Of a DNA stretch of 11,625 bases, positions 1 through 6,582 are shown one piece after another. The stretch covers positions 1 through 11,625 of the forward strand of contig CAYRML010000045.1 in NCBI GenBank assembly GCA_964425485.1, read 5' to 3'. The first letter of the stretch is position 1. Every line of letters starts with the position of its first letter. The DNA is from CAYRML01 sp964425485. GTDB lineage: Bacteria; Bacillota; Dehalobacteriia; UBA4068. The notes under the pieces are model-generated. The model saw only the letters and a program-made list of their open reading frames with translations. It searched no databases and was not told the origin of the DNA. The position numbers and the translations under genes are program-made.

Positions 1-892
1 CATCAGTTTTAACGGCCTTCTTATCCATTTCCATGCCAATAGTTTCTAAATTAAGCTCATCAGTATTAGGCACGCGACCAACCGCCATCAGTACTGTTGT
101 CGCCTCTAAAGATTGTTCTTCGTCGTTTACGCTGTAAATCACAGTGTTGCCTCTAATTTTTCGCACAGCTGCGCCATTTATGAAATTAATCCCCTGACCT
201 GTCATGTTACGTTTACATAAGTCGGAAATCTCCGCATCAACCATAGGTAATATTTTATCCATTAATTCCACTACCGTAACCTGGCTGCCCAATTGATGCA
301 AAATGTGGGCAAATTCAATACCGATCACACCGCCGCCGATAATAACAATGGATGTAGGCACATGATCCAAACTTAGGACCTGCTTGCTGGTTATTAAATT
401 TTCGGCTTTGCTTATATCAATAGATGGTGGCATAAAAACGCTGGAACCGGTAGCAATAATAAAATAGTCAGATGTGATATTCTTGTTGCCGCTTTCAATA
501 GTATAGCGATCAAGAAAACGGGCATGACCTTGCTCAACAGTTACACCGCTGGCGGCTAAGAGTCCGCTTACACCGGCTACTAAACGACTGACCACAGCCT
601 GCTTGCGTTCTTGTAATTTAATCATGCAAACTTGCAATCCAGCGGCATCAAGGCCTGAAATAGCGAATTTCTCGGCTGACTTTATTTCAGAAAACAAATT
701 GACGGTTTTTATCAGGGTTTTCGTAGGAATACAGCCAAAGTTAAGGCAAGTTCCCCCGACAACGGCTTTTTCCACTAGGCAAACTTTCTTACCAAGCTGG
801 GCGGCTTTGATAGCGGCTACATAGCCTCCGGGACCGCCACCGATTACTGTAATATCATAATCATGGCCATTTGCAGTTTTCAGATCTGTCAT
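1..892 (-). CDS. lpdA: Dihydrolipoyl dehydrogenase (E3), 3' end cut by window edge
   Basis: FAD-dependent E3 component that reoxidises the dihydrolipoyl arm of the dehydrogenase complex and passes electrons to NAD+. My translation of the minus strand from ATG at 890-892 gives 297 open codons without a stop; the family is usually about 460-475 residues, so roughly the last third is missing. Visible motifs are the FAD Rossmann motif GGGPGG (residues 18-23), the redox-disulfide motif GGTCLNFGCIPTK with Cys49 and Cys54, ATGS (147-150), and the NAD-binding GGGVIGIE (186-193). The C-terminal dimerisation domain with the catalytic His-Glu pair lies outside the window. A near-perfect AAGGAGGT (901-908 on the plus strand) sits 8 bases upstream of the start. 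It is the last visible gene of the operon, 165 bases after the MFS gene. The family assignment is very secure; a role in this particular complex is inferred from position. Confidence 0.96.
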   Translation of the reverse strand, partial: MTDLKTANGHDYDITVIGGGPGGYVAAIKAAQLGKKVCLVEKAVVGGTCLNFGCIPTKTLIKTVNLFSEIKSAEKFAISGLDAAGLQVCMIKLQERKQAVVSRLVAGVSGLLAASGVTVEQGHARFLDRYTIESGNKNITSDYFIIATGSSVFMPPSIDISKAENLITSKQVLSLDHVPTSIVIIGGGVIGIEFAHILHQLGSQVTVVELMDKILPMVDAEISDLCKRNMTGQGINFINGAAVRKIRGNTVIYSVNDEEQSLEATTVLMAVGRVPNTDELNLETIGMEMDKKAVKTD

Positions 893-943
893 TACTTATG
901 ACCTCCTTAATTTTTACTCCATCCGGCACCTCTCGGCTTATAT

Positions 944-998
944 AATTGCCCCACAGACGGAGGGAAAATATATCACCTCTCACGTCTGTGGAACAATT
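944..998. repeat. Long inverted repeat in the lpdA leader
   Basis: The arms are AATTG-CC-CCACAGACG at 944-959 and CGTCTGTGG-AA-CAATT at 983-998: nine paired bases, a two-base mismatch, then five more. GAGG and CCTC near the loop ends can extend the pairing. It lies between the MFS stop (1058) and the lpdA start (892). In the minus-strand transcript no U run follows the stem, so it is not a standard intrinsic terminator. It could be an mRNA processing or stability element, an attenuator or a protein-binding site. I do not recognise a known riboswitch here. Confidence 0.55.
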
Positions 999-1057
999 TA
1001 GCCTCTTGTAAAGTTAATCCTTTGATTTATGAATGCCTCACCATATATTTTGGCAAT

Positions 1058-2254
1058 TTATGTACCGATTTCAGGTATTTTAGTTTTATCCTTGGTTGCT
1101 TTTTCCACGAAGATACTGATCACAGCTAAGATAACAAAGGCCACAGCGCCTATGATAAACGGTTGTCTTCCGGGCTCGGAGAATAAATTAAATATCACCG
1201 GTTGGAAGAATTCACCCATATTCATGGCCGTAACTATCAAGCTGATGCCTAAAGCCTGCATTACCGGAGAAACAACATCGCTTATTTTAGATTCCGCGGA
1301 TACGATAACTCCGGATAAAGTAAATCCCACCAGGAATAAACCTATACTAAAGACAACTATTGAATTTGTGGCGCCGCAGAGGAAGAGACCTATACCCCCA
1401 GCTAAGACACTGAATGTAAAAATCCAGTATCTAAGCTTCTTGAATAATTTACCAAAGATTAAGCCAACAATTATAGCCGATACGGTCAAGGCGTTAAACA
1501 TCAGGCCAATTTGATATGGCTGGGCTATATTATCACCCACTAAAACAAAGGCGGAATTGGTTATAGCCACATAGAAGAACATGCCATTAAAAAATACCAT
1601 TATGATATAGAGAATAGCAGATACAGGCAGTTTGGCTTTCACCTTTGGCACATTTTCTTCCACCTTCACAGTTCGTTTTTTGGGCTCCGGTAAAAAGACA
1701 AGAGCAAAGATCAAGAAAGCAATACCAGGTAAATAGGCAAAAAAAGTATAATCCCATCTAATTTGACTTAAGAAACCACCCAGTGTCTGAAACAGCAGTC
1801 CGCTTATTCCTAACATAGCTCCGTTTAAACCGAGCATAGTGCGTTTTTCGTCGCCTTCAAAAATGTCACAGATCAAGTCAACACCCAAGGGAGTAAGTAT
1901 ACCAAGCCCCAAGCCCAGACAAGCTCTAAAAACCAGAATCATTTCAATACTTGAATTCATCCAAGCTGGGGATAAACCGCCTATCACAAATAAAACAAAT
2001 CCTATCCAGAGAATGGTTCTTTTTTTTAGGGCTCTGGCCATAGGCGCATAACATAGCGTCGGCCCTATGGCGAAAAATAAAGCGGGAACAGAAGCTACCA
2101 TCTGGATAATCCCCATAGAAACCGTAGGGAAAGCCGCACTAATAGAGGCTAAGGCGGCGGTTGTGGCGCCGACCCCGCAGTCGGTAAGTCCTAATAATAA
2201 AATCGCCATCTTTATTATGTTTCTATTGATTGGCTTTTTTATTGTTGTTTCCAT
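1058..2254 (-). CDS. MFS transporter of the catabolic operon
   Basis: A 398-residue integral membrane protein of the major facilitator superfamily, normal length. The sequence is mostly hydrophobic, with about twelve candidate membrane segments in two halves. These are separated by a charged cytoplasmic loop around residues 189-210 (rich in Lys, Glu and Pro). A basic stretch ARALKKRT (73-80) lies after the second segment, where the MFS A-motif loop belongs, and FGKLFKKLRY marks the equivalent loop of the second half. The start ATG at 2252-2254 has AGAGGT seven bases upstream. The gene lies between E1 beta and E3 on the same strand, which argues that it moves the substrate or a product of the pathway. 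The transported compound cannot be read from sequence; a drug-efflux role is possible but less consistent with the context. Confidence 0.88.
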   Translation of the reverse strand: METTIKKPINRNIIKMAILLLGLTDCGVGATTAALASISAAFPTVSMGIIQMVASVPALFFAIGPTLCYAPMARALKKRTILWIGFVLFVIGGLSPAWMNSSIEMILVFRACLGLGLGILTPLGVDLICDIFEGDEKRTMLGLNGAMLGISGLLFQTLGGFLSQIRWDYTFFAYLPGIAFLIFALVFLPEPKKRTVKVEENVPKVKAKLPVSAILYIIMVFFNGMFFYVAITNSAFVLVGDNIAQPYQIGLMFNALTVSAIIVGLIFGKLFKKLRYWIFTFSVLAGGIGLFLCGATNSIVVFSIGLFLVGFTLSGVIVSAESKISDVVSPVMQALGISLIVTAMNMGEFFQPVIFNLFSEPGRQPFIIGAVAFVILAVISIFVEKATKDKTKIPEIGT

Positions 2255-2287
2255 AACTATTACCTCTCACTCCTTTCAAAAATAAAA

Positions 2288-2322
2288 TATGGTTCTAGAT
2301 TTGCATCCCAATATGAACCATA
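2288..2322 (-). terminator. Weak hairpin between E1 beta and MFS genes
   Basis: The minus strand can form an eight-base-pair stem (TATGGTTC with GAACCATA) around a loop of about 19 bases, followed by ATTTTATTTTT. The stem is short and AT-rich and the loop is long, so any termination would be partial. It could lower expression of the transporter and E3 relative to the E1 genes. Low confidence as a true terminator. Confidence 0.3.
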
Positions 2323-2357
2323 ATCTTGGGGTTATAGTAAATATTGCTTTACCGATA

Positions 2358-3353
2358 TTATTTCATCAGTTCATCAACTGCAGCGATAACATCCTTAGCA
2401 TGCGGCATAATATAAGCTTCGGTATAACCCGAACCCAAAGGAGAGTTGAGCGCACCGAGAACCTTAACAGGCTTTTTAATAAGCGTAGCATCTTCTTCCA
2501 TGATGACCTTAATTATTTCACCGGCAAAGCTGCCCCTTTTGTGCGCCTCATGCACGATAACCAGCTTACCGGTCTTTCTGACCGATTCGATGACCTTTTT
2601 ACTATCAAATGGAATCAGTACGCGAGGATCAATAATCTCCACAGAAATCCCTCGTTTTTGCAGTTCCTCCGCAGCTTGAATAGCAATAGGAATCATGCTC
2701 TGCAAGGCCACAACAGTGACATCATCGCCTTCTTTAATGATCTTTGCGGCATTGGTCAGGGGGATGATATAGTCGTCTTCGGCGCTAAAATCGACATTTT
2801 CCCGCAGGCCTAGGGCAATCAGATCATAGAGAAAAACCACCGGATCATCATCCTGGATGGAGGCCCTCAGTAAACCATGGACATCGGAAGGGTAGAAAGG
2901 CATAACCACCTTCAGCCCCGGCGTAAAGGTGAACATCGATTCCATGCACTGCGAATGATTGCAACCGAAACCCACCCCATCATATACGCCCCCGCCGCCA
3001 TTAGCCATGACAAAAGTAGATGGCACCTTGGCCTGGCCCAGAGAGCAGAAACGAAAATCGGCGGCGCCGTTGATGATGGCGTCTGAAGCTATGGTGGCAA
3101 AGGATGAAAAGGCAAGCTCTACAATCGGACGAAAACCAGCCAGTGCCAGACCATTGCTAACATGAGTATAGCCTGATTCCGCGATCGGCATATCCAAGCA
3201 GCGATCCGGGAATTTTTGCGGACAACCCATATAGGTACTGAAACAACCGGCAGTTCCCAGGATGTCTTGACCCATGAGGATTACCTGGGGATCTCTTGCC
3301 ATTTCCTTCTGAACAGCTTCCGAAAAAGCGGAATTTGTATTTATTTCTCTCAT
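2358..3353 (-). CDS. acoB: ThDP-dependent dehydrogenase E1 beta subunit (AcoB/PdhB type)
   Basis: Beta subunit of the heterotetrameric E1 that decarboxylates or cleaves the substrate on thiamine diphosphate and transfers the acyl group to lipoate. At 331 residues it has the usual family length. The N-terminal pyrimidine-binding domain carries PIAE with the conserved Glu59, which should activate the ThDP aminopyrimidine, and HSQCME at 133-138. It is followed by PGLKVVMPFYPSDVHGLL, and the C-terminal transketolase domain begins near VTVVALQSM. Positions 27-30 read MGQD where I would expect GEDV, a divergence also seen in E1 alpha. ATG at 3351-3353 overlaps the E1 alpha stop by one base (TAATG), implying translational coupling, with a GGGGGAG ribosome site inside the end of E1 alpha. 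The family is secure; the acetoin assignment and symbol are tentative, since branched-chain and pyruvate E1 beta look alike. Confidence 0.9.
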   Translation of the reverse strand: MREINTNSAFSEAVQKEMARDPQVILMGQDILGTAGCFSTYMGCPQKFPDRCLDMPIAESGYTHVSNGLALAGFRPIVELAFSSFATIASDAIINGAADFRFCSLGQAKVPSTFVMANGGGGVYDGVGFGCNHSQCMESMFTFTPGLKVVMPFYPSDVHGLLRASIQDDDPVVFLYDLIALGLRENVDFSAEDDYIIPLTNAAKIIKEGDDVTVVALQSMIPIAIQAAEELQKRGISVEIIDPRVLIPFDSKKVIESVRKTGKLVIVHEAHKRGSFAGEIIKVIMEEDATLIKKPVKVLGALNSPLGSGYTEAYIMPHAKDVIAAVDELMK

Positions 3354-4387
3354 TACAGACTCCCCCCTGTCTCAGGTGTGGCATAGATATTATCCATATT
3401 GTAAACCTCTTCAAAAGTAGGCTTCTGGGATTTGGCTGCGATTTCATAGCATTTATTAAGCATTTCTGTGATTTCCTGCTCTTTTTTCTCTATGTAGTCC
3501 TGGTCGATAAGCCCTTTTTCCAAGAGATAGGTCTCATATCGCTTAACACAGTCACCTTTTCCCTTCTGCGCTTGGTCAAGAAGATCAAGGTCATGGCGAT
3601 AATCATTGGGATGTCCGATAAAGTGGGGTCCCCAACGCAGAGTTTTGATTTCCACCACGTTGGGCTGATTCCCACGGGCTTTTTCTATAGCCGCGTCCAG
3701 CGCTTCCCGGATAGCGAGGATATCAGTGCCGTCTTCAACGATCTTATAAGGCAAACCGCAGGCACCCGCTTTCTCGGCAATATTAGGATTGGCGGATTGA
3801 CGCTTCAGTGGCACTGATAAAGCCCAACCATTATTTTCAATCACAAACACGATGGGAACTTGATAAAGAGCCGCGATATTCCATGCTTCATAGACAGCAC
3901 CTTCGCTGCAACCGCCATCACCGTGGGGAGCAATGATGACATCCTTTTTACCCAGCAGTTTGCGGCCAAAGGCAAAGCCCACATGCAGCGGAACAGCGCT
4001 GCCCAGCGTTCCGGGCATACCCAGAACACGTACGCCATCTTCGCTAAAGTCATTACAGTGGAAGTCAAAGGTTGTGCCTTTACCAATGCCACCGCGGAAT
4101 CCGAAAAGCTCTGTAATCAAAGGCTGGATGCCAAAGCGTTCATAAAGAATAATCTGGCCCCGATGAGTATAGCCTAACCAGTCGCTATCCTTGGCGGCAG
4201 TAACAATGCCCACACAGGTCGCCTCCTGACCGAGCGGGGTATGAAAAGAACTGCGGATGAGACCACTATAAACAGCCTTCTCCATCATGCGGCAATAAAT
4301 GCGGGCGGTCTTCAGCTTATCATACATTCTAATTAATTCAAGATCAGAGTAATTGTTCAAGTCTTTCTCCTTCCTTTCATTATTCAT
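3353..4387 (-). CDS. acoA: ThDP-dependent dehydrogenase E1 alpha subunit (AcoA/PdhA type)
   Basis: Alpha subunit of the E1 heterotetramer, which binds the diphosphate of ThDP through Mg2+. At 344 residues it has normal length. The ThDP motif runs from GDG at 156-158 through EGAVYEAWNIAA to ENN at 184-186. The substrate-side loop differs from what I remember of acetoin and pyruvate E1 alpha: residues 100-110 read GIGKGTTFDFH where GGSMH is usual, and residues 73-77 read YTHRG where a YRxHG-like segment is expected. This suggests a divergent subfamily with a different substrate pocket. ATG at 4385-4387 lies inside the lipoyl-protein gene, whose stop ends at 4380, so the two genes overlap by eight bases and are probably translationally coupled. 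Acetoin is the favoured substrate because an SDR and an E3 are clustered with it, but this is inference. Confidence 0.9.
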   Translation of the reverse strand: MNNERKEKDLNNYSDLELIRMYDKLKTARIYCRMMEKAVYSGLIRSSFHTPLGQEATCVGIVTAAKDSDWLGYTHRGQIILYERFGIQPLITELFGFRGGIGKGTTFDFHCNDFSEDGVRVLGMPGTLGSAVPLHVGFAFGRKLLGKKDVIIAPHGDGGCSEGAVYEAWNIAALYQVPIVFVIENNGWALSVPLKRQSANPNIAEKAGACGLPYKIVEDGTDILAIREALDAAIEKARGNQPNVVEIKTLRWGPHFIGHPNDYRHDLDLLDQAQKGKGDCVKRYETYLLEKGLIDQDYIEKKEQEITEMLNKCYEIAAKSQKPTFEEVYNMDNIYATPETGGSL

Positions 4388-4607
4388 TTATTTCTGCAAT
4401 AGGATCCCCGCATAAGATAATATCGCCTTCTTCAGCAATCTTTTGAAAAATACCGCTGCAGGGAGCCGTTATAGTATTTACAAGTTTTTCAGTCTCAATA
4501 TCAAGCAAAGGTTCACCCTCAGTGATCTTTTCACTATCATTGCGATACCATTTGATAATCTTTCCATCTTGCATAGTCATACCAATACGAGGCATAATTA
4601 CTATCAT
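4380..4607 (-). CDS. Stand-alone lipoyl-domain protein (E2 lipoyl carrier)
   Basis: A 75-residue protein consisting only of a biotinyl/lipoyl domain, the swinging arm that carries acyl groups between E1, E2 and E3. Its start MIVIMPRIGMTMQDGKI matches the beginning of E2 lipoyl domains. The lipoylation site is the Lys of DIETEK (residue 41 from this start), followed by VNTITAPCSGI and GD-PIAEI, the usual second half. I chose ATG at 4605-4607 because AGGGTG lies eight bases upstream; an in-frame GTG at 4614-4616 would add three residues. In most systems this domain is the N-terminus of E2; here it is a separate gene 60 bases after the E2 catalytic gene, and it overlaps E1 alpha. A biotin carrier is unlikely: the modified motif is ETEK rather than AMKM, and no biotin-dependent carboxylase is nearby. 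Confidence 0.9.
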   Translation of the reverse strand: MIVIMPRIGMTMQDGKIIKWYRNDSEKITEGEPLLDIETEKLVNTITAPCSGIFQKIAEEGDIILCGDPIAEINE

Positions 4608-4667
4608 TTCATCCACACCCTTTTTTAGTTATAAATAATCCTTAATATCGCTGCGTTTTATTTAAAT

Positions 4668-5345
4668 TTAAAAATAAGACTTTGGCTCCTGGCAAATATC
4701 ATAGATGCTTTCCATAAATCCGTTGATATCTCTACCGTCAGTAATGCTATGATTCATATTGACAATAAACATACAGAGCGGACGGATAGCAATCTCATCA
4801 TCTTCGGTTACCACAACCTGTTTCTTGAGACCGCCAATACCGACGATTATGCATTCGTCATTATTGATTATCGAAGTAAAGAACTCCGGTTTGGAATTAC
4901 AGAAGTTGGTTATGGTAAAAGTGCCGCCTTTCATATCATCCAAGGTGAGTGTGTTGTTTTTCAACTTATCCAAATAAGTCCTAAACTCTTTATCAATTTC
5001 CAGAAGTGACTTTTGGTCCGCGTCTTTGATAACCAAGACATATAAACCGCTGCCGATATCTATGCCTATACCGCAATTGATCTGGTCGTAATAGATAATT
5101 TCGTCTTTTTCTAGCCTCGCGTTAAGGCTGGGGAATTTTTTCAGGGCCGTGCCGATAATCTTAATCATAAAGGCGGACATGGCGATCTTATGGCCCTGAC
5201 TTATGTACTCATCCCTCATTTTAAGGATCTCAGTCATATCGACATTGATAAAACCTCTGGCCTGAGGATAAGAAAGAACACTGTTCAACATGTGATCGCT
5301 GATATATTTGCGTGCGCCGCTTAATTTCACTCTCTTTTCGCACAT
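4668..5345 (-). CDS. E2 acyltransferase, catalytic domain only
   Basis: A 225-residue 2-oxoacid dehydrogenase acyltransferase catalytic domain, which moves the acyl group from lipoamide to CoA. It opens directly with KLSGARKYISDHM, the usual first helix of the catalytic core, and continues through GTFTITNF to the active-site motif HSITDG with His199 and Asp203. A full E2 of about 400 residues would add lipoyl and peripheral-subunit-binding domains at the N-terminus; neither is here, and the lipoyl domain is the next gene. I chose ATG at 5343-5345 because AGGAGGAG lies three bases upstream; an in-frame TTG at 5378 would add 11 low-complexity Lys-rich residues and has no good ribosome site. The gene follows the SDR stop by 33 bases. 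The core normally assembles into 24- or 60-mers; whether this one does is unknown. Confidence 0.92.
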   Translation of the reverse strand: MCEKRVKLSGARKYISDHMLNSVLSYPQARGFINVDMTEILKMRDEYISQGHKIAMSAFMIKIIGTALKKFPSLNARLEKDEIIYYDQINCGIGIDIGSGLYVLVIKDADQKSLLEIDKEFRTYLDKLKNNTLTLDDMKGGTFTITNFCNSKPEFFTSIINNDECIIVGIGGLKKQVVVTEDDEIAIRPLCMFIVNMNHSITDGRDINGFMESIYDICQEPKSYF

Positions 5346-5378
5346 GGTCTCCTCCTTCTTAATGTTTTTATTTTTCAA

Positions 5379-6164
5379 TCAATATGTGCTGCCGCCATCA
5401 ACGGCCATATTCTGCCCCGTTACATTTTTGGCTGCTTCGCTGCAAAGGAAAAGAACCATATCGGCAATATCCTGAGTTTCCTGGGGGCGTTGCATCGGTA
5501 TATTGACGGCACAAAAATCTTTGAATAAGGCATCTTGTTTCTCCTTATCCCCGGGCGCCCACTCCTCAAGGGTTTCTTCCCACATATTGGTGCGGATAAT
5601 ACCCGGCAATACAGCATTGATATTGATATTATCAGCCGCCACTTCCTGGGCCACCGCCGCGGTTAAGGCAATCACGCCGGCCTTAGCCGATCCGTAGATA
5701 CTGGTTCCCGGCTTTAATAGGCGCGCCGCCACTGAAGAAATATTTACGATTTTACCGTATTTTTGGGCAATCATATAAGGCAATACAGCCTTGCAGCCCC
5801 AGATCACACCTTTTAAGTTAATATCAATCATGCGTTCGATCAGGCCCACTTCAAAATCGACCAGAGGAAACATCCCTCCAATACCGGCGCCGTTTACGAG
5901 AATTTCAATAGAGCCGAATTGTTTTTCAGTTTCAGCCATCAAGGCCTTAAATTCCTCATAATTTCTTACGTCAATCTTGTAAGCAAAAGATTTTCTCCCA
6001 AATGCCTGGATTTCGCAGGCGGTGTTCTTCCCACCCTGAAAATCGAAGTCAGCCACCACGACATTTGCTCCCGCCTGGGCAAAGTTAAGGGCTATGCATT
6101 TATTCAATCCATTGGCGGCCCCGGTAACGATGGCATTTTTCCCAGTCAAATCAATTTGTAGCAT
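5379..6164 (-). CDS. SDR-family NAD(P)-dependent oxidoreductase, possibly acetoin/diol dehydrogenase
   Basis: A 261-residue classical short-chain dehydrogenase, normal length. The cofactor motif is TGAANGLNK (residues 14-22), in which the last Gly of the usual TGxxxGxG is Asn21. Asp39 at the end of the second strand favours NAD(H) over NADP(H). NGAG at 91-94 stands for NNAG. Asn116, Ser144, Tyr157 and Lys161 form the catalytic tetrad, and the C-terminus ends GQNMAVDGGSTY. AAGGAGG precedes ATG 6162-6164 at a good distance. It is the first gene of the operon, facing the LuxR regulator across 418 bases. Context suggests it oxidises a diol or hydroxy compound to the ketone used by the E1/E2/E3 complex, for example 2,3-butanediol to acetoin. 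The fold is certain; the substrate is inferred, and SDR substrate range is notoriously hard to predict. Confidence 0.9.
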   Translation of the reverse strand: MLQIDLTGKNAIVTGAANGLNKCIALNFAQAGANVVVADFDFQGGKNTACEIQAFGRKSFAYKIDVRNYEEFKALMAETEKQFGSIEILVNGAGIGGMFPLVDFEVGLIERMIDINLKGVIWGCKAVLPYMIAQKYGKIVNISSVAARLLKPGTSIYGSAKAGVIALTAAVAQEVAADNININAVLPGIIRTNMWEETLEEWAPGDKEKQDALFKDFCAVNIPMQRPQETQDIADMVLFLCSEAAKNVTGQNMAVDGGSTY

Positions 6165-6296
6165 TTTTTAACCTCCTTGCTGGACAATCACCTTTATCAG
6201 CCATTGCGATACATTCCAGCCATTATTTTATATTTCAAGATTTTATTTACAGCGCAGGGTTTTATGAATATTTCAAATAAAGCTGTTGCCAGTTAT

Positions 6297-6306
6297 CGGA
6301 TATCCG
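6297..6306. promoter_or_regulatory. Possible operator palindrome
   Basis: CGGATATCCG is a perfect dyad in an otherwise AT-rich region, about 133 bases upstream of the SDR start and 95 bases upstream of the regulator's putative -35. A dimeric HTH regulator such as the adjacent LuxR-type protein could bind here, but a ten-base palindrome can occur by chance and no second copy is seen. Confidence 0.25.
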
Positions 6307-6400
6307 TTTATTGGTACACTTTAATTTTAATGAATTTTTTATCAAAGAGAATTAGGAATAAGGACTAAAAAAATTAAAAAAAAATAACCCTTTTATCCTA

Positions 6401-6429
6401 TTTAAATAAATTTAAACATATTGTATAAT
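6401..6429 (+). promoter_or_regulatory. Putative promoter of the LuxR-type regulator
   Basis: A perfect -10 TATAAT at 6424-6429 lies 17 bases after TTTAAA at 6401-6406 (four of six matches to TTGACA). A-tracts just upstream (6366-6386) could act as an UP element. The predicted start of transcription, about 6436, leaves a leader of about 150 bases before the ATG at 6583. This also rules out the in-frame TTG at 6421 as the translation start. Confidence 0.5.
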
Positions 6430-6582
6430 AATCAGAAGGTTATAATAAACTGTTCTATCTTTAATTGTGTTATATTCAAAATTTACATATTTATAAAAGC
6501 TATAATTAACCTGCCTGACCGCTTTTTAGTTCTCAATTTGATCATCAACAATATTCATTTGTTGTTTAAAGGGGGGACGGTT

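Larger units (their letters stand above)
6165..6582. other. Divergent AT-rich intergenic region
   Basis: 418 bases between the operon start and the regulator start, with no credible gene. It contains A-tracts at 6366-6386, a plausible plus-strand promoter at 6401-6429, and a perfect ten-base palindrome CGGATATCCG at 6297-6306. I could not identify a convincing promoter for the minus-strand operon; the best candidate is TTGAAA with a poor -10, read from about 6243 to 6214. No sigma-54 element fits at a sensible distance. Confidence 0.6.

Noticed and set aside
893..1057. Riboswitch in front of lpdA
   Set aside because: The hairpin lacks the conserved core of any riboswitch or T-box element I know; kept only as an inverted repeat.
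1029..1514. Plus-strand 161-codon open frame opposite the MFS gene
   Set aside because: It is antisense to a clear transporter gene, has no ribosome site and resembles no family.
2289..2813. Plus-strand 174-codon open frame opposite E1 beta
   Set aside because: It is antisense to a well-conserved gene and shows no domain or ribosome site.
5346..5378. N-terminal extension of the E2 core from TTG at 5378
   Set aside because: The 11 added residues are encoded by the AT-rich spacer and the ribosome-binding sequence of the ATG at 5345.
6165..6300. Sigma-54 (-24/-12) promoter for the operon
   Set aside because: The only GG-N10-GC match is too close to the SDR ribosome site and lacks the rest of the consensus.
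6421..6582. N-terminal extension of the LuxR-type protein from TTG at 6421
   Set aside because: It overlaps the predicted -10, is hydrophobic low-complexity sequence with no ribosome site, and ATG 6583 has a strong GGGGGG site.
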